A DNA stretch of 64,000 bases, taken from NCBI RefSeq assembly GCF_963678635.1, contig NC_087068.1, positions 38,647,649 through 38,711,648 of the forward strand, read 5' to 3'. Positions within the stretch are counted from its first letter, which is position 1. The number at the start of each line of letters is the position of its first letter. This document shows positions 29,181-41,457 of the stretch, in pieces. The stretch is from Symsagittifera roscoffensis (taxonomy: Eukaryota > Xenacoelomorpha > Acoela > Convolutidae). The notes beneath the pieces are model-generated. The model worked only from the letters and a program-made list of their open reading frames with translations. It was not told the origin of the DNA and searched no databases. Made by a program: the position numbers and the translations under genes.

Positions 29181-31059
29181 TCAAATTGAATAGTTCACAA
29201 AAACTTTCTTTTCTCAGTTTCAAAACTAAATTTTTCTTTAAAAAATGAGCAAAATTTTGATGCCAATTTCAGCTTTCCCCAAGGCACATTTCCCCATGCT
29301 TCATTTTGCAAACTCGACTTTACCTTAATTCTTCTCAGGGCTTAAATAAGGAACCATGTGCGAACAACTGTCAGATTCTTATTTATCATTTAACAGTTTT
29401 AGGGAGTGCACCTAACATGTGCAGGATTTCGCAAAATAGTTATTGACGTTTTGAGCTCAAGGAATTACAAATTGAAAGGAAATTTGTCCGCTCGAACATT
29501 GTAAACTATACCTTGTCCTGCTTTCTACATTTTACCCAAATGAAAAGATTGAAATTGGAAAATTACCATTTATCGATAAATATGGAACTACATAGAAATG
29601 GAATTATATCGTCAAAATCTTTCATAGAAATATCATCTTTAATTTTTTTAAGTTTCATGTAAAAAGCGATAGCGGTTAGATTTATAGATTGGTTGAAGAT
29701 TTAGCATGCTTTCTTCTTCGCGCTCTGCATCAGTTTGATGATAACGCATTTTCTCAGCCTTCTAGCAAATGCAATCTTTAGCGTACAAATCGCACGCCAT
29801 TTATGCAAGTTAAAAAAGACCACATTTGCACATTTACCTCACAAATACACATACATGTACCTTATACATTCACTTCAGCTATGATTACGTGTATTTCTAA
29901 GAGCCTAAGCGGAAAAGAATTGGCAACACATAAAACGAATGCGTCAGCAAAACTAAGGCTCTCATTTTATACCAGCTTAACGTGCAGAGATTCTTCTCTT
30001 TTTTTACATGAAGTGAATTTAATTTTTCGTCCTCTGATTTTCCCACAAAAGGCATAGCTGCTTGTACTTTGGTTGCATATCAATTGAACAAGCGCGAGCT
30101 TGCGCGTCTACGCAATTGACTGCTTGTAACCAAAACTCGCTGAGATAAATAGTAATTTGAGGGAAAGAATGGAGTAGAATAGTAACTGAATACTATACTA
30201 TACTGTTCAGTCATACGACCGAGTTAATGTTAAGCAACTTACAGAATTTAATTCGTTCATTTTACTCGTCATTCACATAGTAGTCAAAGTCCATTTGAAT
30301 GCACATGGACTATAGCTACAAATGAACTGCTAGTTCGAAGTCGGCATATATCAAACGACAATTCAAGAGTTATTTATATGGTAGGTCAGGTCACGAATGA
30401 AGCGCGTGAACAAATTTACTTGATCACACAGAAAAAGTGTTCACGTGTCAAATGTAAAAATATACAGTAACAGATCGTATCGACCGATCCGCTGCCACGT
30501 GTTTTATTCAGTCACGCCACTTTAAAATTTGTTCAAATGCACAAAATAGTCGAGCAATACCTGTGCCATGTAATCTTATGCTTGGGCAAAGGTGGTATGC
30601 AAAACAAAAAAAAATTCTAAGTAAATTTTAATTGAACTTCTTAGCGGTGCAATTTTTTTATGATGAATTGCTATTACCTTATCAACTGATGAGGCTTAAT
30701 ACCTAGGGAAAAAATAAAAAGTGCACCTAAAATCAAACGTGCACCACGTTCAAACGTTTCAGGGTACCCTTAATTTCTTGCCATGAGGTGGAACATTAAG
30801 TGGTTAAACGCTAAGCGATAAAACCAATCAACCACTCATTTCTCGTCATAATTTTTTTTCAATTATAAGAACAACCATGGATGCAGAAAAGTTTCTATAT
30901 GTTCTAGTTTGGCCAGTTCATGTTAGTTTTTACAGATCGGGTTTTTAAAGTAAATGGTTCTTTTGAACCGTAATATTAGATCACATCTCCACGTCGAATA
31001 TTTAAAAACAGAACATAGCCAATAGACAGTTGGAAGAGTCATTGAACGCAAAGATACAA
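29181..31059. other. Non-coding DNA
   Basis: A short ORF at 29,803-30,057 has no conserved features. Composition is less AT-skewed around 30,050-30,600, where a GCGCGAGCTTGCGCG palindrome lies at about 30,090. Nothing else is identified. Confidence 0.4.
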
Positions 31060-31370
31060 AAATGACTTAATTTTGAAAAAAAACTTCAACTTTTGATTTT
31101 CAAAGAAAAAATATATGGCCTTAAAGCTCTTTGAATTTCAAGAACAAGTAATAATCGGCACTTTTTTTATTTAAAAATGACCCAATTTGAGACATCTGGA
31201 TTATTTGGAAAAGTTTTTATAGCGCTGTGAAATCTAAAAATTAAATTCCACTTTCGAAACATAAAATCGATTCATGTTTTTTCACGCCATTACAGCTTTC
31301 ATAATTGGAGAGTGCATTTCGCTTACCTTCTAGCAAATGAACTTGAATTGAACTCAAAAAAGCATATATA
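31060..31370 (+). repeat. Dispersed repeat family 2, uninterrupted copy
   Basis: Same family and orientation as 26,690-27,295, without the MITE, so it acts as an empty-site relative. There is no coding potential. Confidence 0.65.
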
Positions 31371-32018
31371 CCAAAGGGCTTTCATAAACGCATTTATATG
31401 CACATCTTTCGTTATTAGCGCATTTAAAAAGTTTTCCTAAAAAAACGAAAAAAAATCATCACGACCCATATAAGAGTCTGAACTACAGTCTTCGACTCTT
31501 AAAAAACGAGAGCCACCCTAACAAATACGATTACCTTGGTGAATCGCTTGGTAAACTCACAACTAATATCGAGATTTACAATGGTCATACGGGGCGTGAT
31601 TTCCCGTTCAATTGATAAATTTACGAAATTCTTATCTCGTCAACTTTAAGACAGCCTATCCAAAATGTTTTGAAGAAATTTATGTTTCCTTTGATACACT
31701 AATTTTTAGCCTAATTGTTTTAGCCTAATTGTTGTGATAAACTTAGCCTAAAACAAGGGATTTGATTGAACTCACGTTTCACGACGTTAACCGAACAACG
31801 CATAAAAGAACCTACTGATAAGCGCATTAAAGGGCACAATTATGAAGAAGCAATTTAAACTAATGCCTGACTTGATTGTAACTAAATCAGATGTTTGCAC
31901 CGCAACTATCATTCTTTTAAGTACCTACAGTTTCAAAAATTATTTCACTGAACATAAAAAAAAATCAAATCAAAAGATTTTTCTTTTGCATTATTTAAAA
32001 AATAACAAAAGCTCTTCT
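31371..32018. other. Non-coding DNA
   Basis: Holds a copy of short dispersed repeat family 3 at about 31,452-31,505 and otherwise no supported feature. Confidence 0.4.
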
Positions 32019-32220
32019 CTAACCATCGTCATTAACTAGCACCCATGTAGTTTCGGTTGAGCACCCAGGTTTGATTGAGTTAGATTCTTGCTCCGTGCCA
32101 GTCTCCTTGGGAGTTTCGATTTCAGAGCTATTCTCGGCCTCGGTCTCTTCAGATGTCCAGATGTAGCTGCTCAGGTAACTCAACATATTCAATTTGTGGG
32201 TGACTTTATTTTCGAGCTTT
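32019..32220 (-). CDS. Possible terminal exon, acidic C-terminus
   Basis: A minus-strand open frame of about 65 codons ends at 32,019. It encodes an acidic Glu/Ser/Thr-rich segment with a Trp-containing tail (TTWVLVNDDG). An acceptor-like TTTGTTTTCAAAG immediately precedes the frame. The composition is less AT-rich than the surroundings. It could be the last exon of a gene whose other exons I do not find. Weak support. Confidence 0.3.
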
Positions 32221-33331
32221 GAAAACAAACAAGAAAATCAGTGAAGACTGGTATAATTTAACTCTGGCTTAGCGATCAAGAGCCTGTTGGTAAGTTACAG
32301 AGGTTGTATTGGAGACGATCGAATGGTCAAACAACAACTCGCAAAATTTTTAGCCTTAGTGCAATGCCTCCATTTGGACTTAAATTTACTTCAGCGAGTG
32401 CTCGACCAATCAAATTACATAATTAGGTGGCCAGTCAAAAAGCAGAAAAATCTAAAAGCAGAATGAGTCGAGAACAGGAAAAACTCAAAAATATTATATT
32501 TTGCAAGCTAATCGGTAAATTAAGTATAAGAATTGCCAATATTACCAAAGAAAGTAATTTTTTATGCATAATTTGAGTGATTAAATCAAGATTTCAAAAA
32601 CAATTCAATTCAAAAACCTAATGAAATTATCCATTTCTTGCAAAATTTATTCATTTTCTTGATTTTTTTGACGATTCTAATATTTGTGTTATCAATTAGT
32701 CCAATTAAATAATGTTTTTCTGCTTTTCTGCTCTTGGACCCATTCTGCATTTGGGCTATTCTGCCTAATGCTACGCCTCCATATATTTCATGGAAATGTT
32801 GATTCCGTCGCTCAGGGGCGACTGGAATCGCCCACGAGTATCTCTGGTGAAAAGAGAAAGAGGATGATCACCGAATTATACAAAGCAGCAAAAATCTATA
32901 TTTCAATAAGGAAACGAAGTTACTTTTAGTAGTCATTTTCAGTGTTCCAGCTAAAAATTTGGTTTTTAAAAATGAAGAAAAATTCGATTTGTAAAGTCCT
33001 GTGAAATTTTCCCAAAAAATGATCAGAATGTGGGCTGCGCATTGATATTTTCGACTGAAATTGACTCTGACCAGAAGTGCTTAAAAATTATACATTGAAC
33101 TTGGTTATTTGTTCATTCATGTTTTCTCAAAAATAATTTTGTCTTACTCATCCGATGAATCAACTTGAGGCCATTTTTGTTCGCCCGCTCGAAGTCAAGA
33201 TTAGATAGCAATACGCGTAGACAAACTTATTAGAACCTGCGCCACCTTTGTAATTATCTTTTGTTGTGCTCATAATTAATATCTGTACCCATTTCAGATC
33301 AGATTGCACTGGTTGATTGGCAAGGATAGTT

Positions 33332-33823
33332 ATGGAGTCACACAATCTTATTGCGTTATCGTTTCGTAAACTGAACGAGGGAAAATCGCAGAAAACCTCG
33401 GATTTACGTCGAAACCTACTGGTGTTCACTGTAATATCAGCTTGCCGAACACAGCGAACACCTATCAAAAAAATTAACAGAAAAAGGACAATTTCTCTGG
33501 ATCAGCCCGAGAGCTCACCGCCGAAGCAACCTCTATGTAGTTTCGAGCAAGCCTTTTGTAAGAGTCCCGTAGCCTCGGACGATTCCAATTCGACCAATAA
33601 TTTGACCTCAGAGGAAGAGATCGACAATAGCTACCCAACTCAAGTGCCTATCTCATCCTATCATTGTCAGCCAATTAACCAGACCAATGAAATTCCATGC
33701 ATCGACTCGTTTCTGGCCAGCTTTACTGAACCGCCTTGCCAAGACTATTATGCAAATCAAACCGAGCTTCAAGAACGAGACTTTCAGCATCATCCGCAAT
33801 GTCTGCCAGTCGCAGCATTCTAA
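33332..33823 (+). CDS. Immediate-early-response (IER)-like protein
   Basis: A 163-codon intronless ORF starts at the ATG at 33,332. The N-terminal ~45 residues resemble the conserved IER2/IER5 motif: an alpha-helical ALSFRKLNEGKSQ, then LRRNLLVFTVISACR. This motif in vertebrates defines nuclear regulators of growth and stress responses that recruit PP2A. The remainder is Ser/Pro/Gln-rich and acidic, with a basic KKINRKR patch near residue 55 that could be a nuclear localisation signal. A single exon, short length and central disorder also fit the family. The region is distinctly less AT-rich than its flanks. Identification rests on motif resemblance and needs a profile search. A lineage-specific unrelated protein is possible. 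Confidence 0.5.
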   Translation: MESHNLIALSFRKLNEGKSQKTSDLRRNLLVFTVISACRTQRTPIKKINRKRTISLDQPESSPPKQPLCSFEQAFCKSPVASDDSNSTNNLTSEEEIDNSYPTQVPISSYHCQPINQTNEIPCIDSFLASFTEPPCQDYYANQTELQERDFQHHPQCLPVAAF

Positions 33824-34374
33824 AACTTATCACTTATATCTAATTTAGTCGGAGAGCTCAGCTACTATTCCAATGTCTCAAAACTATAAATTTTGTCTGT
33901 TTCTGTTTTGTGAATCACATTTTATACGAATCTCAATATCAAATTTATTTGACGCAATTTCCGTTTTAATGCAATTTGTACATATTTATAATGTTAAAGT
34001 GCAATTGAATATCTCGAATATCTAATTAGATGATTAAAATCTTTTAAACTTTTTTTTTAGAATGGGGTCGATCGGCTTTCAGGGATAGGGTCCGTTGGCT
34101 TTAAGCCTAATTGTAGTGATAAGCTTCTTGCAGTGCAACATGGGAGCGCAGCTTGCCTGTTAGAATCATTAAAACCTTCACAACAACTTGAATATACATA
34201 CGTAAAACTGTATACGCCAACTTACAGTTTTACTGTCAAAATTGGCGAGGTGGTTAAGAAGAAAAACACTTCAATTACGATTCAAAAGAGCCGATGCATT
34301 ATCACAGTAACAATGTAGAATTAATATTACTTACATAGTCAGATTAGTTACTCAAATATATACTAAAAAAAAGG
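33824..34374. other. Downstream region of the IER-like gene
   Basis: AT-rich, with no further gene. Probably 3' UTR then intergenic. No clear AATAAA close to the stop. Confidence 0.4.
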
Positions 34375-34505
34375 GTAAATTATAAAAGGGGCCCTTCGTT
34401 TAGGTACGGTCGTGCACAAGCTGGATAGGGCCCATACCACCATCATATAAATACATCAATAGACAATATTGCAGGAATTAAGTCAAGTCAGCATTTAATG
34501 CATTG
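34375..34505 (-). repeat. Short element end, copy 1, inverted relative to 38,950
   Basis: AAAAGGGGCCCTTCGTTTAG and CACAAGCTGGATAGGGCC mirror 38,950-39,065 in reverse complement, through to AGCATTTAATGCAT. A third, weaker relative of the end lies at about 40,868-40,925. Probably MITE ends. Confidence 0.55.
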
Positions 34506-35337
34506 TCATTAAAGATATTTACTTCAACCGTCCCTCCTCTATAATAGCACTAATTGAGTTGTCTATGAATTGAGTCGTACGCAATTTACCGGCACTTGCC
34601 GTAAATTTTATTATATACTTTTCAATATATACTTTGTAATATATACTTGGTTAAAATGAGTTTAATCATTTTTTAAAATAGAGAGAAATTATTAGATCAA
34701 TAAAATCATCAAATTAAGAGAGAAAAGTGAAATTAAAAAGATATGTTAACAACTTTAAAGTTTGTAAGCATTGTGAACATAGTTAAATCTTTAAAACAAA
34801 GGGTCGACTAAGTTGTAGTTGGTTTTTAAGGTAGTTTATAATTTTAATATTTTGAGGGTCTATTAATCACTTGGGGTGGCCTATAATTGGCAAAGAGCCT
34901 GTTTGATTTACATGATATGTGAAATGAACCTTATCTACGATTGATATTAAGCATACAGCGGAAGTTTTTCTGATATCCGAAAGCAGAAAAAAAATTTTCG
35001 GCTATCCGGAACGATTTTTTTCCGCTATCCGGGTATTCGGCTCCGTGACTTTTCACTCGTATAACAGCTGTAGTTTAGCAGATGGTCTAGAGCAACTGAA
35101 GTGATACTGGGTCTAAAGCCGAACAATTTTTTTCAGACAAGTTGATCTTTTTTGTCGGCTTTATTGATTTCGCCCAATTTTTGTCAACATACTTGCCGGG
35201 TGTTTTATTTCTGTAAGTTTTGGTCAATTTTTTCTATATCATTTTTTCATTCTCCACAGGGTAAATATACTTCATGTTTTCCTGGTTTTTATACACGCCA
35301 AAGCTTTCTTACTTTTTAAGATCTTAAAGGGCGTGGA

Positions 35338-35492
35338 ATCTATCTATCTATCTATCTATATCTAACTATCTATCTATCTATATCTATCTATCTATATCTA
35401 TCTATCTATATCTATCTATCTATCTATCTATCTATACTATTTTTAATCTATATCTATCTATCTATCTATATCTATCTATCTATTTATCTATT
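35338..35492 (+). repeat. (TCTA)n microsatellite
   Basis: About 155 bases of TCTA/TATC repeats with imperfect interruptions. The same motif flanks the heads of the Helitron-like elements at about 36,780 and 37,063. Confidence 0.95.
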
Positions 35493-36778
35493 ATTTAATT
35501 GGCGTTTCATGTGACACATGTTAAAGAAGTCCCCATGTTGGCATGTTTAAGAGAACTCTATCTTTGCATGTTTCAACGTTTCAACGTATTATTTTTTGCA
35601 TGTTTAACGAAAGTGTTTTTTACACGTTTAAGCTATATCGTATATTAAAACGCTCAAGACATTTCATTAAGCCCAGGTTTAATAAGTTCTTATGCTGGTC
35701 TAATAAAAGACCAAAACATGCAAGGGTTGAAAAGTTTACTCAAGTCAGCGTTTCGAAATTTGATGGAGCTCGAATGCTACAAAACTCTTTTCTTTTTTTT
35801 CTTCATTCGTAACGTATAACTATCACAGTTTTTCTTTCACAGATTACTTAAATAATTTTGAATTTCGCAACCCCATAGTTTGCTACCCCAATTTATGATT
35901 TTTTCAGTTTTTTTCCAAAAAACTTAGATATAAAAAGAAACTACCCGAACTTGAATTTCTCAACCCCATAGTGGGGAGCTATCGGGGTACACTCAAGAAC
36001 TCTAAATCTAGCGTACAAGTATGACTGCTCAAATCTTATTGGTTTTCGAGATATGACGTTTTTAAATTTTTTTTCTTTTTTTAAAAAATTTGGATATATA
36101 AAAAACTTACTTAAATTGATTTTTTCAACCCTCTAATGGGGTTCTCTTGGGATAGACCCAAGAGCTGCCAATCTAGCCTCCAAGTATGACTGCTCAAATC
36201 CTTATGGTTTTCGAGATATGGCGTTTTTTATGATTTTTCCAGTTTTTTTTTTCCAAAAAACTTAGATATAAAAAACTAACCGAACTTGAATTTTCCAACC
36301 CTATAGTGTGGTGCTATCGGGGTACACTCAAAGGCTGTAAATCTAGCGTTCAAGTATGACTGCTCAAATCCTTATAGTTGTCGAGATATGGCGTTTTAAA
36401 AAATTTTTTTTTTTTTTTTCAAAAAACTAGATATAAAAAAAAAACTAACCAAACTTGAACTTCTCAACCCTATAGTGGGTTGCTATCAGGGTACCATCAA
36501 AGGCTGCAAATCTAGCGTCCAAGTATGACTGCTCAAATCTGTTTGGTTTTTGAGATATGGCTTTTTCATGATTTTTCCTTTTTTCCAAAAAAATAGATAA
36601 AAACTTTACCGAACTTGAATTTCTCAACCCTATAATGAGGTGCTGTCAGGGTACATTCAGGGGTTGCAAATCTGGCGTCCAAGTATGAGTGCTCAATTCT
36701 TTTATTTTTTGAGAAATGTGTTTTGTCAGTTTTCTGAAGAATGGTTTTGTAGCACCGGAGGTGCGATTGACGCGCTAG
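35493..36778 (+). mobile_element. Helitron/HINE-like element, copy 1
   Basis: The head (35,493-35,690) shares GCATGTTTAACGAAAG and ACGTTTAAGCTATATCGTAT with the other copies. The internal minisatellite (35,850-36,720) has units of 161-170 bp, each with CAACCCTATAGTGGG and TTTTCGAGATATG. The tail is the hairpin GCACC-GGA-GGTGC at 36,752-36,764, then GATTGACGCG and terminal CTAG (36,775-36,778) followed by T, the layout of a Helitron 3' end. No Rep/helicase ORF, so non-autonomous. Confidence 0.65.
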
Positions 36779-37062
36779 TCTATCTATATCTATCTATACT
36801 ATATTTAAATGCGAGTGCCAGCTATCTCCTATGTTTAAGCATAATAATTTTGCATGTTTAACGAAAGAGTTTTTTCATGTTTAAGCTATATCAAATATTG
36901 CAATGCTTAAGAAAAATTTTCAATTAGTTTTCCGCTAGTTCATTAAATTTCAGTAATTTTTTTTGCGAGGTCTAATTAAGTCTGTCTGTCGGCCTGTATA
37001 CCTGCTTTTTTAATTAATTTGATTATGTCCCTCTACATGTCTCCTAATTTTTTAACTTTCAT
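36779..37062 (+). repeat. Orphan second head of the Helitron-like family
   Basis: Immediately after the terminal CTAG of copy 1 another head follows (ATATTTAAATGCGAGTGCC at about 36,800, then GCATGTTTAACGAAAGAG). It has no array and runs into a short TCTA patch where copy 2 starts. Likely a truncated or nested copy. Confidence 0.55.
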
Positions 37063-38387
37063 CTATCTATCTATTATATATTTAAATACGGGCTTCACTA
37101 TCTCGCCATTTTTAGGCTTTTTCAACATGTTATTTTTGCATGTTTAACAAGAATTTTTTCACGTTTAAGCTATAGCGTATATTGCTAAGGTTAAAGAATT
37201 GTTAGGTTTTCTAAATTAATTTTAGTGTTTTTCTAATCAAGTTTGAAATTAGCAACCTAATAGTGGGTTGTCAGAGTTTTCCCAGGTTTTGCGATTCTAG
37301 CTTCCATATATGAATAACCAAATCCTTTTAGTTTACGAGATAGGCAATTTTCGAGGTTTTTCAAAAATTTCTAGAAAAATTAATTAAAAAATTTCTCAAT
37401 TTTTGAAATTCACACTTTGTAGTTGGGTACTGTCATGGTACTGTCGTGGGTTGCGAATCTTGCCTCCAAATCTCACTTCTCAAATCCTTGTAGTTTTCGA
37501 GATATGACGTTTTTTTAGGTTTTCTTTTTTTCAAAATTTTTCACAAAAAAATTAGATATAAAAAATTTTACAAACTTTGATATCTACATCTCTGTGTTTA
37601 GGCTCTGTCAAATTACTCTCAGGGCTTGCAATTTTTGCCTCAAAATATGACTGCTCAAATCCTTGTAGTTTTCGAGATACGACGTTTTCTATGATTTTCT
37701 CCAAAATTTTCAAAAAAACTTAGATACTAAAAAGTTCCAAAACGTTGAAGATCTCAATCCTGTCATTGGAATCTGTGAGGGTACTCTCATGGGGTTGCGA
37801 ATCTTGCCACTGAATATGGCTGGTCGAATATTTGTAGTTTTCGAGATATGACGTTTTTAGGATTTTCTCAAATTTTTTCAGAGAACTTAGATATAAAAAA
37901 TTTCACAAAACTTGAAATTACGATTTACGTAGTGAGGCTTTGTCAGGGTAATCTCAGGAATTGCCAAATTTGACTCCAAGTATGACTGCTCAAAACCTTA
38001 AAGTTTTCCCGATTTTACGTTTTTGTGATTTTTTCAAAAATTTTTCATGAAATTCCTAACCTGTAGTTGGGGGCAGTCCGAGTAATCTCTAGGGTTGCAA
38101 TTTCGGCCTCCAATTCTGAGAATACCCAAATCTCAAAATTCCCAATTCTTTTTTGTTTAGGAGATCAGACGATTTTTGTGATTTTTTTTGGGAATTTTCA
38201 GAAAAGTAAATTACAAAATAATTCACTAAAGTAAAGTTCCCAACCCTGTAGTTGTCTGCTGTCAGAGTACTTTCAAAGATTATGATGATTACCATCAAAT
38301 AGGACTGTTGAAGTCATGGCAGTTTTCGAAATTTTTTCTGGTTCTCAAAAAATACCTTTTTGAGAAAACTCAATTACAAAAGGCAAA

Positions 38388-38655
38388 GACTCTGGGGTTC
38401 ACGATTCAGCCGCGCTTTCTTTGATGTGAAAATTTTCAACCCCCATGCCAAAACATCGCGAAAACTGCATAAAGACGCATAAAAATACCACGAAACGCTG
38501 AAGAACTCATTAAGGCAAACGGACTCTTGGGTTCACGATTCAGCCGCGCTTTCTTTGATGTAAAAATTTTCAACCCCCATGCCAAAACATCGCGAAAACT
38601 GCATTAAGACGCATACAAATACCACGAAACGCTGAATAACTCCAAATATCAGCAA
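38388..38655 (+). repeat. Two-copy tandem repeat, period 134 bp
   Basis: GGTTCACGATTCAGCCGCGC and CCCCATGCCAAAACATCGCG occur twice, 134 bases apart, almost identically. GC content is higher than in the surrounding minisatellite. The following 38,656-38,940 is also GC-richer, but its ORF (38,740-38,934) has no recognisable domain. Confidence 0.75.
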
Positions 38656-38949
38656 AGAATTTTAAGCGTAGAGCAGAGTAGCTTCTGCCTGCTAATTTTC
38701 GGATGCACCGGTGGCGCTGCTCCAACAGCCACGCGGACGATGCAGCGATTAGCCGAAAAACTAAGTGAAAAAAGACAAAGCTATCTAGAATCTATAAACT
38801 ACATAAGAACTAAAATGAGCTTCGCGCTCCTGAGGAGCTCTATACTTTGTATAAGGGGGTGCAGATCGCTACGCAAAGTTCAATTGATCGATAACTCCAT
38901 AAGCGCTATTGTAGAGGAAGGACGGCTAAGATAAATTAACATTACGACG

Positions 38950-39065
38950 ATGCATTTAATGCTGATTTATGACTATTGCTGATATATATGCATTTTTATA
39001 ACGCTGGTATGGCCCTCTGCAGCTTGTGCACTTACCGTAACTTAACGGAAGGACCCCTTTTGTAA
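38950..39065 (+). repeat. Short element end, copy 2
   Basis: Reverse complement of 34,375-34,505, with GCAGCTTGTGCACTTACCGT and GGAAGGACCCCTTTTGTAAT. It lies inside the second Helitron-like element, interrupting its minisatellite. Confidence 0.55.
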
Positions 39066-39570
39066 TTAAGTTTTTTTTTCAGAAAACTTAAGTTGAAGTT
39101 TCTCAAAATTTGAATTTCCCAACGTTGTAATTGGGCACTATTAGAGTACTCTCAAAAATTGCAAATCTTGCGTCCAAATGCGACTGCTCAATTGCTTTTA
39201 GTTTCCTCTATGTGACGTTTCTTAGTTCATTTTAAATTTTTCGATGAACTTATGAAAAAACTTCACAAAGTATTATGGTTCTTCAAAATTTGTATGAAAA
39301 ACTTGAATAAAAAACCTGGCAAATTTTGTAATTACGAACCTTGTAATTGAATGCCGTCAGAGTACACTCAAAGAATGCAGATCTAATTTCCAATAGGTGC
39401 GGTTTATTATGAGTAGCGGAGGTGCGTTACACGCTAGTTAGTTTTAATTTGTTGGGTGTGTTTTAGGAATGAGAAATTTCATTTCAAATCGATTCAAGTT
39501 AATGGCATAGAGTAACGGTTCAGAGTCACAGACGAGGGTTTTATAGGTCTTGGTGATTTTTTTCATTTTT

Positions 39571-41098
39571 TTTTGTTTTCCATGAAAAGTCTTAAAATGC
39601 TCTAATAACGAAAGATGTGCATTCAGACATAATGCATTTGTGATTGCATTTTAATTTAAATGCACTTTTTGAGTTTATTTGAAATTCATCTGCGAAAAGT
39701 TAGGTGAATTGAGCTCTCTTAATACACGTGGATATGGTACGAAAAAAACTTCACCGAATTCTCAATTCGAAAGTGTATTTGAATTTTTAGATTCCCTGCG
39801 GAACCAAAACTTCACCTATTGATCTAATTTTCTCAAATTGACACAAAGTGACTAATGAAATTAATTTGAAATTCAAATAGGATCCTTGAGTTATTCTATC
39901 AAAAGAGTGGCAATCAAATAAGTTTTTTTAAAAATGCCTTTGTTTTCCTTATTTTCCTAAAAAAGGCCATTTTTTTCCTTGAAATTTGAAGTGTTTTCAA
40001 AAATCCAAAGGGGGGACTGGAAAAGAGCCATTTCAACTTATTGAAGAGCTGTAATGCTATTTTGGCTAGATTCTTTAATCTTGGTATAACTATTGATGCT
40101 TTATGAAATGCTACCTATAATTGACTCTTCTTTAATGCAAAATAGTCAATTTTTTTAATTGACTCTTCTTTAATGCAAAATAGTCAATTTTTTTTCTGTT
40201 TCTTTTCTTTCATTGTCTCTTTTCCAATTGTCTGTTTGCAATGGTCAACAATTGCAATAATTTTTGTATCTGATTTTTTAGCCTACAATTTCTTTAACAA
40301 CTCTTATAAATTTTTCTTTTTCGTTATTTTTTTTGTTTTCCATGAAAAGTCTTAAAATGCTCTAATAACGAAAGATGTGCATTCAGACATAGTAATGCAT
40401 TTGTGATTGCCTTTTAATGTAAATGCACTTTTTGAGTTTATTTGAAATTCATCTGCGAAAAGTTAGGTGAATTGAGATCTCTTAATACACGTGGATATGG
40501 TACGAAAAAACTTCAACGAATTCTCAATTCGAAAGTGGTTTTGAATTTTTAGATTCCCTGCGGAATCAAAATTTTACCTATTGATCTAATTTTCTCAAAT
40601 TGACACAAAGTGTCACTAATGAAATTAATTTGAAATTCAAATAGGATCCTTGAGTTATTTTATCAAAAGAGTGGCAATCAAATAATTTTTTTTTTATATG
40701 CCTTTATTTTCCTAAAAAAGGCCATTTTTTTCCTTGCAATTTGAAATGTTTTCAAAAATCCAAAGTGGGGACTGGAAAAGAGCCAGTTCAACTTATTGAA
40801 GTGCTGTAATGCTATTTTGGCTAGATTCTTTAATCTTTGGTATAACTATTGATGCTTCTATGAAATGCTAGCATGGCTCTCTATCTAGCTTGCGCAGTGA
40901 CGGTCATAGAAACGGAAAGGCCTTTTTAATTGACTCTTTTTTAACGCAAAAAAGTCAATTTTTTTTCTGTTTCTTTTCTTTTATTGTCTCTTTTCCAATT
41001 GTCTGTTTGCAATGGTCAACAATTGCAATACTTTTTTTATTTGTTTTTTTAGCCTACAATTTCTTTAACAGAACTCTTATAAATTTTTCGTTTTCGTT
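39571..41098 (+). repeat. 760-bp tandem duplication
   Basis: Unit 1 (39,571-40,330) and unit 2 (40,331-41,098) share long near-identical runs, including TTTTCCATGAAAAGTCTTAA, CACGTGGATATGGTACG and GCCTACAATTTCTTTAAC. Within unit 1, TTGACTCTTCTTTAATGC is itself doubled (about 40,122 and 40,155). Unit 2 contains about 60 extra bases near 40,868 resembling the short element end at 38,950. No coding potential. Confidence 0.8.
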
Positions 41099-41457
41099 AG
41101 AGACATAATCTTTTAATTTTTGGCATTTTATTTCGTATCGCAAGTGGTGAGAGTCTTAGTTTTGACTCTGTGTTACGACACTGTCAATTCTACAAATGTT
41201 TGAATTTCACGGAGTTGAATGGTGATCTTTTATCCTTTGAAACTCGAAAGTTGAAAATTCTGTTTGTTTTTCGTGGGATTTTAAGTTAAATTGATGGAAT
41301 GAGGTGTGGATGTCTCTCAACGTTGCTCTATTTTTACCCTTGCGATAAGCCAGGGTTTTGCAAAAGGGTACTAGACTTTTTCCCCCGTAAATAACTTGAG
41401 GCACAGAATTGTCAAAATTAGAAATGGTAAATTAAGGTTCATTTCTTAATCTGTTAA

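Larger units (their letters stand above)
37063..39437 (+). mobile_element. Helitron/HINE-like element, copy 2, with internal insertions
   Basis: The head begins TCTATTATATATTTAAATAC with CGGGCTTCACTATCTC. Minisatellite units start near 37,250, 37,408, 37,585, 37,752, 37,918, 38,053 and 38,240. The array is interrupted at about 38,330-39,070 by a two-copy tandem repeat, a GC-richer stretch and a short element end. Two further units follow near 39,118 and 39,333. The tail GCGGAGGTGCGTTACACG then CTAG at 39,434-39,437 and T matches copy 1, with the hairpin partly decayed. Confidence 0.6.

Noticed and set aside
29803-30057. 84-codon ORF as a gene
   Set aside because: No recognisable domain, no splice context and unremarkable composition.
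33160-33468. Minus-strand ORF opposite the IER-like gene
   Set aside because: Antisense shadow of the conserved N-terminal region.
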